Assembly (NCBI GenBank): GCA_013365325.1
Contig: JABVXV010000148.1
Coordinates: 1,815-65,814, forward strand
Length of the DNA stretch: 64,000 nt
From: Dipetalonema caudispina
Taxonomy: Eukaryota > Nematoda > Chromadorea > Rhabditida > Onchocercidae
Direction of reading: 5' to 3'
The position numbers and the translations under genes are program-made. Positions 1 to 11,665 of the stretch are shown here, one piece after another. How positions within the stretch are numbered: the first letter of the stretch is position 1; each line of letters opens with the position of its first letter. The notes beneath the pieces are model-generated. The model was not told the origin of the DNA. It worked only from the letters and a program-made list of their open reading frames with translations, and did no database searches.

Positions 1-153
1 CAGTGAACTAAATTAAAAGTAAATAGTTAAATCTCTAAGTAAAATGATGAAGCTGAGTTGTTGTTAAGAAGTTAGCTTTAAATGAAAGTAAAACTAAATA
101 TGGATCTTTCAACTACACATTCATAAAAACGGCGGATTCAACAGAAAAGGAAC

Positions 154-1874
154 CTTCTCTGAAATGCTAAGATAGGATCATTGAACAAATCGCTCAGATC
201 TAGTTGGGAACCTTTTCTTTTCACTTCCGGATGTTTCCGGACCATCAACCATCCCATGTGGGCGAAAAACATTCCTCTGTAATATGATATTCAAAAATTA
301 TCAAACCAAAATGAAAACACAATACTGCTTGTTGATTGTGAAATTTAAATCACTAGCGATATCTATGCCAACTAGTAATGGAATTATTTGACACTTATTA
401 ACATCATAAATTATCTCGATTATGGTTACGGTTATACTCAACCTGTTTTTGGTGGTATAAATCTTTACCTTGTGGTGTTATGCGGATCAGCATCAGTATC
501 CATCCATTTGTGGTGACAACGATGGTCCCGTGACCACTCAATTACATCGTTCTAAAATGTGCTGAACTATAGTACGATGCTATAAAAAATGGAGAAATGT
601 AATGGGACAATTTCGAATTCGAGCGATATTGATGCATTTGATAAAGAAAACGAGATATTGCGGAAGCAAAATTCTGATAATGGATACTTGCCTGAAATGC
701 CATACTGTTGCAAAACATCAAAAATAGCCGGGCAGGCCATTTGGCTTTGTAACTTCGATGTGACCAAAGGCGATGTGCCCCAGCAGTGATTCCCATAACG
801 CCCATGAGCCAACAGACGCAATCTAAGCAAAAAACGATAGCCATTAAATAAATAAATCAAAAAGCTATAAATGATTCCAATGTGAAGTAAACTATCTAAG
901 ATCATGAGAAAGATACCCAAAGAGAAAGGCAACTTACCCATGAAGAAAAACAAAACATTGGTGTTAAACTAAATTTCATCAATCTATGAGAAGACAAACT
1001 GTATAACTTACACCAAATCAAGGTTGACCATTTGGCGAGGAAAATAAACTGATAAAGACCGACCAGCGATGCAACATGAAGAGCTGCAAAGAGTGCCACA
1101 TTCCTCCATACAATCTGTGCCTTGAATTTAATCTGCAATGCGTGGATCAGTCAAATGATATTATATGATCAAAAAGGCAGACCATTTCTTATGGGCACAT
1201 ATTCGAACATTTTGTTTGCTTCTCAAGCATCAATAGACCCTCACAGGTCAAGATATCAATGGTTAACTATATTTATCGACCTGTAGCGGAATCCTTCCTC
1301 AAAGAATTCTCCTTCATTTTGGTTACCAATTTTCAACACTTTCTGTTATTTCTTTTTTCCATTCTTACAATATATATTTTTGGTGCTTTTACAATTTTTA
1401 GTAATTCATCTGAGGTCAGAAATTCGGAGAACAAAACTATTCAATAAATGGACATTAGTATGTCCACTACCAGTCATTACTATTTCACCCATCAAGAAAT
1501 CTATAATCATTAGTAAACAAACCGAATTTCACAACATCGAATGATCAGAGAACAATCAACTACAGGTGATGATGTAATAGAGCACACTTCCTATCCCGCT
1601 GTACCGCTTGTCTATTTCTTTCTTCCAAATAATTTCCATCCTTGCATTTCGCAATGTTGCAAAGCACAACTTTCATAAGAGAAGGAAAATTGAAAAGGCA
1701 ACGAAGGCTTGGCTTGCTCACCTGTTTGGAACGCTCACTAATTTCTTTAACTTCAGCGTTATCAATGGCTAGGAACTGTTCTTGAACAACTTTCATCGTT
1801 TCCAAGTCAACCTCATCCATACAATTATCAGCATTAGTAGCCCCTGATACAGCAATCTCTGTTTCCGATACCAT
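154..1874 (-). CDS. Stearoyl-CoA (delta-9) desaturase, FAT-6/7-like, 3' end off the window
   Basis: This ER membrane di-iron enzyme puts the first double bond into saturated acyl-CoA. Exons read 1874-1722, 1132-1012, 822-692, 551-469 and 276-154, all phase-consistent, giving about 203 residues; nematode delta-9 desaturases are about 340, so the third His box and C-terminus lie left of position 1. Visible signatures are IVWRNVALFAALH before the first membrane segment, His box 1 HRLWSH (about residues 108-113) in GITAGAHRLWSH, and His box 2 HRCHH (about 145-149) in DHRCHHKW, followed by DTDADPHNTTRG. The start ATG at 1874 opens a 51-codon exon with no better ATG nearby. The intron after 692 starts with GC (CAG|GCAAGT), a GC-AG intron. 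The last visible donor (AG|GTTCCT) is weak, and no further exon is seen in 1-153. Family identity is near certain; which paralogue is not. Confidence 0.95.
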
Positions 1875-3822
1875 CTTCTGCTACGATACAACGGTCAAAT
1901 GTATTACTCCCTCAAATATTAGTCACATTTAACAAGCAGACGAGAAAAACATGTCGTACAACAAGTCAATCTGCAGCATTCACATTAGCATATGACGTAC
2001 TATTGACATTAGCGTGACATTACGGGCACGTTATCGTTTGTTTTAATGAAGACGTGATGAAAAGATGAATATTAGTGAAGGATTGATTCGGAAGACAAAC
2101 TTTACAAACTGCTTTACTTCATGACCTTTTTACCATTATAGGCTGTAGACATGAAAATCGTGAGAGAGTCGAGGATCGAAAAAGGAAAATCTATCGAAAT
2201 TATACGACTCAATGATAATGGTCAAATCCAACAGCAACGATAATATCAACCATTTGAAACAATAAAATCAAAACAGCTTGCATATCCAAGAGATCAAAGG
2301 TCAACTTGACGTGAGAATAGTTTTAGGTATAACGTGAAAATAAAAAAAAAATAATAATTAAAATGAATAAATGAAGTATAGAGAAGTTACAAGAGATATA
2401 AATAATTACATATAAACGATAGATGGCAATGACAGAAGACGATATGAACTTTGGTTTCATTTATATGGTACCCATCAAGAAAAGGCAAAAAAATGATACA
2501 TCAATCGTCTGTCTGTCTATTTGTTTAATTGTCTGTCCACATATTTCCCTATGTTCTTATCCTGATCATATGCCCCTTTTTTGACTAAATGATTATTTGA
2601 TCGGTAAGAGCACTCGCTCTACCTACTCTTCTTCTGCTTGCATGTCCTTTCGTGTAATGAATTGTTGTCACATAACTATCAACCTTCTCTGTATGATACC
2701 TTTCTCTTCCCGCCAAGCACTTATTCACCATATAGCATCTTTCATGAATTGAAGTCAGGTTAAAGAAAATGTTTTTTCAAGTTACTCACTCAGAGGTTTG
2801 CCAACCACTCTGAACTCGTCCATTGAGTATCCATAGCAACTTCTTGCTTTTGTGATTCCGTTCAAAACCATTTCTACGTAAATGACGTAATGAGCGTTAC
2901 ATCATAGTGCCACCTACTTTTGTTATTTTGAAGATGGCAATTCACAGAAGACTTTTCCCGCCGAATACGTATCACTGGATGTATTTAACACGGCCTAACA
3001 TTGGCCGAATATGACGATGATTAAGGCTCACAGCTTTATTTAGCGATATTATCCCTCTTTGTTTTATCATAAACGGTAATAAAAAAAAAAAAAAAAGAAA
3101 AGGGAAAAAAGACAACAATAGAGAATAACACAAATGAAGATGAGAATAAAAGAAACTTGTAACTATATCAATGTGATAAACACATAAATCCTAGTCCTAT
3201 TTATTCAACTTCTATGGTAATAAGTCATTTTGACAACATATCAAAGGGCAAATGATTAATTTTTACTAAATATTGCTAATTAGTAATCCATTGCTCTTTT
3301 GTGATTCTTGAAATTATAATACCTCATCATGAACAGTATCAAAATCTATCAGATTATTCTGACATTTAACATTGTTACATTTCAGAAATTACCTTAAAAT
3401 GACACACTCAATTATATTGTTCTTTTTAGTCAAAATGACTCTAATGGCAAATTTGAATAGAAAAAAAAATAAAAAGCAACAAAATTCCCCATAATGTACG
3501 ATACAAACAGCAGAAAAGATAGAAAAAGATAAGAAGGCCCGTATATTTGGTACTAGTATTAAATAGTCCCGTACGAAAATTATAAGCCTTAAGAAGTCAG
3601 TAAGATATGTTTACAGAATCTGAAACAGCCATGAAAGGCTCTATGAAAGTTCGCAGAAACAAATGTATATATTAAGGAGTTGTATGTGAAATAATATAAA
3701 GCTCAACTGAAAATAGAAGATAGAATTTCAAAATGAAAAGAAAAACATAAAATGAGAGGAGATGCCTACATCATTAGAATTCATTGTAAGTGCATATATT
3801 AGAATTGAAAATCATAATGAAC
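1875..3822. other. Intergenic, upstream of the desaturase and 3' of the GSKIP gene
   Basis: No convincing multi-exon gene. It should hold the desaturase promoter and the 3' UTR of the GSKIP-domain gene. There are A-rich runs near 2341 and 3080. A GC-richer patch at 2590-3015 carries an imperfect inverted pair of CRE-like octamers (2883-2890 and 2897-2904) and a 26-codon ATG-to-TGA frame at 2934-3014 on the plus strand. Confidence 0.6.
2883..2904. promoter_or_regulatory. CRE/ATF-like inverted repeat
   Basis: TGACGTAA at 2883-2890 faces TTACATCA at 2897-2904, an inverted pair with one mismatch and a 6-bp spacer. TGACGTAA is the known CREB/ATF and bZIP half-palindrome type. The pair lies about 1 kb upstream of the desaturase start codon. 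Function is inferred from the motif alone. Confidence 0.3.
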
Positions 3823-4848
3823 TTATGAATTATCATCTTCTCCATCATGACTGATAACATCATCGTTTGTTTGTGAACCTTCTGGTGAAGTTGTATAGCA
3901 TATTGCTGTCTCGGTATTCAAATTATCAGCCAAATTTGTTGATAGTGGTGCTGAAGGAGTGAGATCATCATCCTCAGCAGCCTATAAATGATCTAAATGA
4001 GTTTTGAGGAAAAAAAAAGGGAAGTTTTAGATATAAAATGGCATGTCATATCAAAGTTTGTGATAAGATAACAGAATTATCACTATAGTCAGAAGAAAAA
4101 GGCTCCAATTTGAGAAAAAAAAAAGGAAAAAAATGAGCAGTTACTATTAACATTCGCAAAAAGTTGAATTTAGTTAACATTCTTGCTTTGTCTACTGACA
4201 AAATGAAATCAATGAAATATTTATCCAAAGAATATGAAAGATTAACCTGAAGCATTCGTAATTTTTGTGCTAATTTTTCACTGAAAAGATTTCTGTAGTC
4301 AGGTGAAAGTTTGTCCATCAAATCATATAATGTATCGTAGTATACGGTGAAGAGATCCAGACGGGTATAATCACCTTGCATGCAATCATGTCGTAGAGAT
4401 GTAACACGCCAACCTTTTAACGTTAACTCCAAGCAATACGGTTGTCCTAAAAAAAGAGTTATTAACCCCAAAGGAAATTTGATGGGATAAATTATAGGTT
4501 AATATCCTGTGATATTTCGGTAAAAGTTATATTGTGCATATTCCTTACGATATTCAAGTGCAGAGATGGAGAGAATGAAAGCATAAATCTGCGGTAACCT
4601 TCAACAGTGGTAACATTGACGAAGATCAGATCCGGTGTTCGAGGAAGTATTTCAGAAACCGAAATTGTTTTTACTGCAAATGAAAGTTCATGAACGGCAG
4701 CAACAGCTTCCAATTCGAGCGAGGAATCACCACGAGATTGTGGATTTGTGCCATGCAAGCTTCGATTCTTCGTAGATACTCTTGTTAATGACGGAAAAGA
4801 CCTGAAAAAGCGAAAAGGATGAAGTTGTAATTCCCGAAAGCTATGCAA
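3823..4848 (-). CDS. GSKIP-domain protein (GSK3-beta interaction protein family)
   Basis: Three exons: 4848-4599, 4446-4247 and 3981-3823 (TAA), all phase-compatible. The first two together give the GSKIP fold: LELEAVAAVHELSFAVKTI, then PDLIFVNVTTVEG joining across the intron to QPYCLELTLKGWRV, then YDTLYDLMDKLSPDYRNLF. These match the conserved LEAEAVVNDVLFAV, YINV, YCLELTEAG and TLSPAYREAF blocks of vertebrate GSKIP. GSKIP anchors PKA and inhibits GSK3-beta in the cytosol. The acidic, Ser/Thr-rich tail of 53 residues on the last exon is not part of the domain, making about 202 residues against 139 in human. The N-terminus is uncertain: the ATG at 4848 is used here, but TTTTTCAG just upstream of position 4800 could be an acceptor, with a separate first exon. 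Confidence 0.85.
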
Positions 4849-7284
4849 AGAAACCCATCCGTATCAGGACCAGAATTTCCATTTCACGAAACTTAAAAGC
4901 CATTTGGTCATTTACAAAATCGCTTTCAATCCATCTGTTTTACTTCAGCTGTCATATATTTTCACTGATAAATTTAGCTATGCAATTCACCTGTTCTCAG
5001 CAGGATAAAAAATCAATGAATCAAAAGTATTTGGCTTTGATGATGAATGAAAATGTAGTAAAATAGATTTCATACAATAGACGCAGCTACTTGGTAAATG
5101 TAGCAATTTCGGTGAAATAAACGATACCAATGCCATCATATTCGTTAGACTATCCGGAGTGATGCAAAAAGTAGGGAAAAGTTAAGTAAGCGATCAAAGG
5201 ACTGATAATAAAACAAAAAAAGCAGTCAAATTATTTTCTTGCTTTTCGATTCTTAGTGAACTAAAATAATGTAGCAAAGAATGGTCAAGCAGTTGGCACT
5301 TTTTAGAATTGAACACATCTGCAATAGACCAAATAAGCTATCGCATTTTAATGAAAAAACAAACTAATCAAATTTGGTAACTTAAATTGTAAGAAACGGT
5401 TTCCAAATTTTAATTCAAAGTGTTGAAAGATGCAAGAAGTGGGCAAATAAGTTGAATGAGTATCAGGAAGGAGAGGAAGATAAAAGATGACAGGATATTG
5501 CTAATTCTTTCCTTTCTTGACATTTTCCTATTTCTATATGTATCTTAAAAGAAGAAATAATGAAGAGAAAAAAAGAGAAACATATATTTTTCCTGTCATT
5601 TGTTAACAATTTTCAAAACTAATACTGAAAACTGATACTGCCAGATGAAACATATATGCATTCCTTAATCACCTGAATGGGACAAATGAGGTAAAGGAAG
5701 GCAAATAAAGGTAATAAATAAAGTATCAAAACAAGGTAATATGTGTAAATTGATATCATAAGAATTTTAAATTCTTAATTGCAACTGTTAGATCTGGTCT
5801 TTTAGGTATTTCAGTTTGGAATAATTTATTAACTTCATCATTATGAGATAAAATCGGATGATTACATCAGATAGAGTGATTAGCAACAGATTAAATGAGA
5901 TGAGATAAATCCACTCGATATGCGATTCATCCTCATACTTTCTAGTATTTTTGTAGCTTTTAGTGATTATATTCAAGCAGTTAAAAAGACAACAGGTGCC
6001 ACTAAACTTTTGCCATTTGTTGTTAAACAACTTTGCAATTTGAACTGAACAATAGTTTATATAGCTTAATATGTTTGAAATGAGCTCTATCCAACCAGTA
6101 AACTTTCATAATTAATTGCTTGCTGCTCAGCAAGTGCAAAAGAATTTTGTTATTTTAAAAGTTTGTTCTTCTACTAAACATATCTTTACTCTTAGGCATA
6201 TGACATATATGTATATAACTAATAAATTTTAAACAAGTAGTGTCAAAGAAAAAATCGTAAAGTGATATTAAGATAGATCTCTACGATGATCTGATGACGG
6301 AAGAAAGTACAAGAATAGAAAAAAGTGTAAAAAGGAATTAAGCTTACGTATAGTGAAGATATTGCTTAGTTTAATAAACTGAGAACATCCAAAACATTGT
6401 CATATATTATAATTTCAACAAATTCTATCATGAGAATTTGGGGAATTTGCACCATGCAATTGCAGGAACGGTTGATCAGAAATTTATTGTATCAAAAAAT
6501 TCGAAGAGTCTCTCAATATCCTTTGGAAAGAAAGTTTATTTGATAGTTGTGTTTGATAAATTCAACCAGATTTCCATGAATTTCACAAAAATCATATAAA
6601 TTTCAATCTCTGCCAAATCGTTGTTTACATTTTATGCTACCTCTTTCAATTCTCCCAGTCAAAGTTGTTCACAGCTTAAACAACTTTGCTTACAATGTAT
6701 ATCGGATCTCTGCCCCAATTGCCATGAATTCAAGCAAGAAAGAAGGATTAAGTAACTCGTCAATTGTTAGCTTCAGTTGATAGAGAAATATTAACTTAAA
6801 TACACCCATTAAACAAGCAATAAGTTTGCAAAACAAAGAATTCCCCCATTCTATAATTTTTCAATCAATATGATTGATTGGTTCGATTCGTCGGGTTGGA
6901 AATAGATTTACTTCAATTTTGCTGCAAAAGCAATTTCGTTGGAACATTACTTTACCAAGTAACGTTAACTAACAAATTTCTTAGTGCACAACATAGCTAT
7001 TCACGTGAATAATTAATGGGAACTTTTCCACTCTCAAAGTCATCAATTGTTAAGAATTCCCAAGTTCTTTTAAATGATAAATGCACCTTTACTGTGGGAA
7101 AACCACGTTCGCAAGACAATTAGCTGATTGTAACAGAAGATATTTTAGTCACAGTATCATCTATTTTTCTTCCTACAACTTCACTTATCATTTGAACTAA
7201 AAAAAAGGTTGCGCAAAAAAAAGAAAATATAAACTTATCAGTACAATTAACGTGAAAGATAAATTTGCGATGAATAATAAGCTA
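4849..7284. other. Intergenic
   Basis: No gene supported. Open frames at 5788-6030 (-) and elsewhere have no family resemblance or splice context. A complete 48-codon frame with balanced composition lies at 6634-6780 (+). A perfect palindrome TTCACGTGAA with an E-box core is at 7002-7007. Confidence 0.55.
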
Positions 7285-10200
7285 TTAAGGATAGATGGTG
7301 ATAAAAAAGCATTGGGCTTCGAGATCTTTTAAAAATAGATGGTGATAAAAGTATAATGGTCTCGAAATCTGTAACGCGATGGATAAGTGATAAAGTGATG
7401 AAATCACCAACCCCATTAAGCTTCCATTCAACGAACCCACTGTACACGTATTGTCGATATCACCTAACGGTGAATCACAAGCGGAAAAGGATGCACCTGA
7501 AATGAGTTTTAATGAACTATTAGCCAACTTTCCCTTTTAAACATATCGAGTAGCCAAGATTATGACTACGCAACCTTTGCGAAGAAGGAAACTACCAATA
7601 ATTTTAAATTGACAATCAACATTCATCGCACATTTTATCTGGTAAACGTTTTGGCTATTGGCTTCCTACTCCTCTCACAAAAATTATAGTAAGCGGAAAA
7701 TGAACTCACCGTAAGTGGAATATTTATGAGAGGTTCCTAAGTTCACTGGTGAATTGGGCGGTGATGTACAGCACTGATCACGATTATTCATCATCTCTTG
7801 ATAATAATTAATCGCTTGTCCCCATCTTTCTGATCTGTAACTTATTTTTTTAAATATGTTATCAACATTGCACTAGTTTAAACAAATATCCGTTACTAGC
7901 GTATACGGAAAAAATAGTGCAGACAAGAAACTGAAAGTGGAATAATTCAAAGTCCATTCTTTACCATTCTCACATCACATCCTTCTTTTTCAATAAATGC
8001 CCTTCAAAATAAACAGACAAAAATCCAGACCAGTCAGGTCAGTTTTTCTTTTTGAATCCACAATGAACTTCCCTAATCGGACAGTTCGAATTCGACATGA
8101 TTTAATTTCTCTTGATTAGTTGAACTATGCTTAGTGGTAAGATACTATCTTTGAAAATTAGCTAGTTTCCTTTATTTATATATCACATTTCTGTCATTTC
8201 TATTCTCTCGTCCTATAGTGTAGCACCTGATTCCTATCAAACTTTATACCTATATGATGAATTAAAGTAAACAATAACAGACGGTTATGAAGAAAGCCAA
8301 CTAATAGAAACTATCCAAACCTCACATCAACAACTTTGCTTTACATGAAAACATTGTGTATTGTAATTTGTAGATGGAGTAAATGATTGCCAACAGACAA
8401 GAAACAAGAAGCATTTAACTTTTATGGAAGTATTGGAAGAAGAGGATACTCATCGGATACTTGTCAAAAATTAAAGTTTCAATTCAAAACATTTAAACTG
8501 ATCGAAAATGTTATTTTGTTAGATCATAAGTACAAAAGTCAGGGAAAAATCTTTGTATTTCTACTTTCAACCGATTTTCTCCTTCTTTTTTCTTTGAAAA
8601 ATTCCGCCTTTAGTGAAAAAAAGGTAAGGAATCCTAAATAAAATTGGGCAAGAGATTGGAATTTATAATGAAAATATACCAAACAGCGTCTCAGATTTTG
8701 TCCACTAATAGGAATTTAGAAGTCTTGCGATAATGACACTGCACTTGGAATTAGTCGGTACGATTCCGCAGATAAGATTTCAAAAAAAAAAAAAGTGATA
8801 AAACCGGAAAAATGCTTCATTTTTGCTATCATAAGAATGAAAGTGATCAGTTTATATCATATATCAAACCATCGAAAATGACCAAGCCATTAGGACATTA
8901 CAAGAAGGTGAGGAAAAAGTGGAATAAGGCTTACAGGAATGCAATAAACTGAAAAATGAAAAGTAAGGGAACGGCGTAAAACATTTTGGAGAAGGATAAA
9001 ATGATAAACGAGGACTCATCCGATCGAAACTGGGCGAAGAAAAGAGTGATAAGACAAAAGATCTGGAAATCTGGTATGAGATATTTCGGGTCTTCTTCTT
9101 CTATGGAATTTCAAAACGTTCGGCATAAATTATTTGATCTAAAGGCTATCGTATCTTTAACAACAAAGTTATAGCTAAAGGTCAAAAAAAAAAAAATTTT
9201 TCGTTTTCATTTCTTGTACATTAATTCTTCCAAAAGTCATTCATATTATTAGTAAGCATTGCAAAGCATAAAGTTTTATTAAAAATAAATTTCTGTTGAA
9301 ATAAAAAGAATGAGTGCATCTCATTTCATTGTCATAATAACATTGATAACAGCATATTACCACTACATAATGCTAATAATTAATATAAAAGTAATTATAT
9401 GCTAGTAATTATGCCATCATTCTAATCTCTGTTACTTTAAAAAAAAAAAATTGGAGAAAAAAGTTACTTACTCTTGCTGACGATATAAAGGTGAAGATTT
9501 CAGGCAATCAGCTAGCACATTGGCACTACAACGAGAACTGGGCAAGGAGTTCTCACAACATTCGTTATACAACGGGTAGGGCATTGTTCGGGACTTCGTG
9601 ATACTCTTTTGATTGCTGAAAACAGTGGAAGAGTAAATCAAGAAACCAGTAGACAAATAGTACTCCCACCTTAGATCAATCAAATTCATGACCCCATGTG
9701 ACTATCCCCAAATCTAAGATGAGTACAGCCTGCTTAACTAATCACTAATTCCTCATTAGAAGTATTAAAGATGAAAATTAACAACGAGTCCATTAGTGAT
9801 GGCTGAGAGGAAATCAAGATATGTTGGATGAAAATCGAAAAAAAAAAGTGAATAAATATTCGTTTTTGAACAGAAATAATTTGCAGGAAAATCCAATATC
9901 TCGTATCCTAGCAGTAGTGATCGCTTTAAAAAATGCAATGTTCCGTTAGATTTTCACATCTAAATGGCTAAATACTACTAGCTTTTTATAAAATAAAGTC
10001 TAAGAAAATACAAAAGAAGATTTTAAGAGTGAGAAATGATTGTCGTGGATGGTATATCACTCATTACTATGAGCATAGCAAGAACTGAATTAAAATTTTG
10101 TAGGGGAAAAAAAAGGTATGAGTGAGGAAAGAAGATAAACCCAACTACTTCCTTTTTACATACCTCTACTTTCCCCGCTAAACTTCAGGAAATACTTTTT

Positions 10201-11665
10201 TTTTTTTTTTTTTTTTTTTGCAGAAATAGAATAAGAGGTAGAGAGTTGTGAATGAAGCAGAAAAAGTGCAAAAAAATAAAAAACAAATTCAAAAAATAAT
10301 CTGCTCATCAACAGATTTACTCCCTTGTCACCTTTACTCATCATTCAAAATGTCTAATGTTTCAAAAATTTCATTCCCATTCTCCTCCTATTCAATCATA
10401 ATTAATCTTCCATATTATGTATCAAAACTTTTTACAGCATGAAGCATAACAATATGGACAAAACTATGCGATAGGTGTTGAATTACTATTCGAAATAAAC
10501 TTTGTTCTTTGATAATAATACCCAAATTTACAGAGCATAAAATGGCCTTCTTTTCCTCATCCTCTGTTTTATTGCGAGGATATAAGAAAAAATATGTCAA
10601 AAAAATTTAGTTAATATGAGGAAAATGTTACCAAACTGTTCCGGTGGGTACATATAAATGAACATTGGTGATTATCTGAGAATATCCGAGAAAAGAAATT
10701 TCTTGACATAGTTTCCTTGAAGCAGAAATAACAATACCAGCGATTCATACCGAAGAGATGTAATTACAGAGAACTAAATCGAATTTCATCAGACTAAATG
10801 TCTTTATATTATATTTTTATTTTCCCTATTAATTTAACAATAACGGTAGAACACAAGAATGATTCCATGTCCAGAATTCCCTCTATATCAACACAACAAC
10901 TGTATGTCAACCCTAGCTTATTCCATGCTGTCATCTATTTTAAGATCTGCAATCAAAAGATTATGATGGAGAAGAAAAATCCATTGATAGGCTGATATAA
11001 TTCATTGATATTTGTTTAGCCTGAAGTTTGAAAGGCCTTCGGAAGATGAGAAACATACGTGAACTACTCTCATCATACTTTTTTCAACGAAAGAATGACA
11101 TCATTCGTCACATATGACGTAAAGGATAGACTTTTAGTGAATATCAGTTAAAGAAGCATTTGTTACAATTTGCATATGGCCATATCAATCCCATCAGCAA
11201 AATTTTTGGAAGAAAATAAACGGTAGAAATGAACTGAAAGCAGAATGTCGAAAAGAACGATAGGAAAATCAGATGGTACTTTCAACGTTCTGTCTGAACA
11301 ATCTGCCCAATCAACGGATTGATTGAACGATGTCAGCTGATAATTTTGGTCTAGCCGTTCCATTCAACGAACATTACAAAGTTTAAATCTAAATAATGTG
11401 AATAAAACAACTTATGGATGGAGATAAGTCTTCCTCATCCATATGATGAAGTCAACTTTTTGTTACAAATTACTATCATAAACTTCAATACACTATGAAT
11501 ACTGATTTTAAAAGAGGAAGAAAGATGAAATGAAACTTACGATGGTATAGATCGACGTCGATTATAGCATGATATGTGATAATCACCAAAATATGATAAC
11601 CTGCCTTCAAAATCTCCCGTTGATACACTGGATATCTTTGGATGTACCGAGGGATCAACAGCCAT
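7285..11665 (-). CDS. Unrecognised Ser/Cys-rich protein, four exons
   Basis: Exons 11665-11541, 9615-9472, 7834-7710 and 7496-7285 join in phase with strong donors (GTAAGT twice, GTGAGT) and TTTCAG/TTACAG acceptors, giving 201 residues. The protein starts MAVDPSVHPKISSVST and is polar, with RRRS, Ser-Pro pairs (TSPPNSPVN) and scattered Cys pairs; there is no signal peptide, no clear membrane helix and no family I recognise. The C-terminal end is the least certain part: the frame reads straight through to a TAA at 7285, but short alternative introns (donor near 7405, acceptor TTACAG near 7370) would change the last 30 residues. Introns of 1.6 to 1.9 kb surround exon 2. Composition suggests an intracellular, probably phosphorylated regulatory protein; that is inference. 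Confidence 0.6.

Noticed and set aside
2595..2745. Open frames on both strands in a GC-richer patch
   Set aside because: About 50 codons each, overlapping, without ATG-plus-splice context; cannot tell coding from chance.
11163..11363. Possible extra exon of the unknown Ser/Cys-rich gene
   Set aside because: With the phase carried from exon 1 it hits an immediate stop, and exons 1 and 2 already join in phase.
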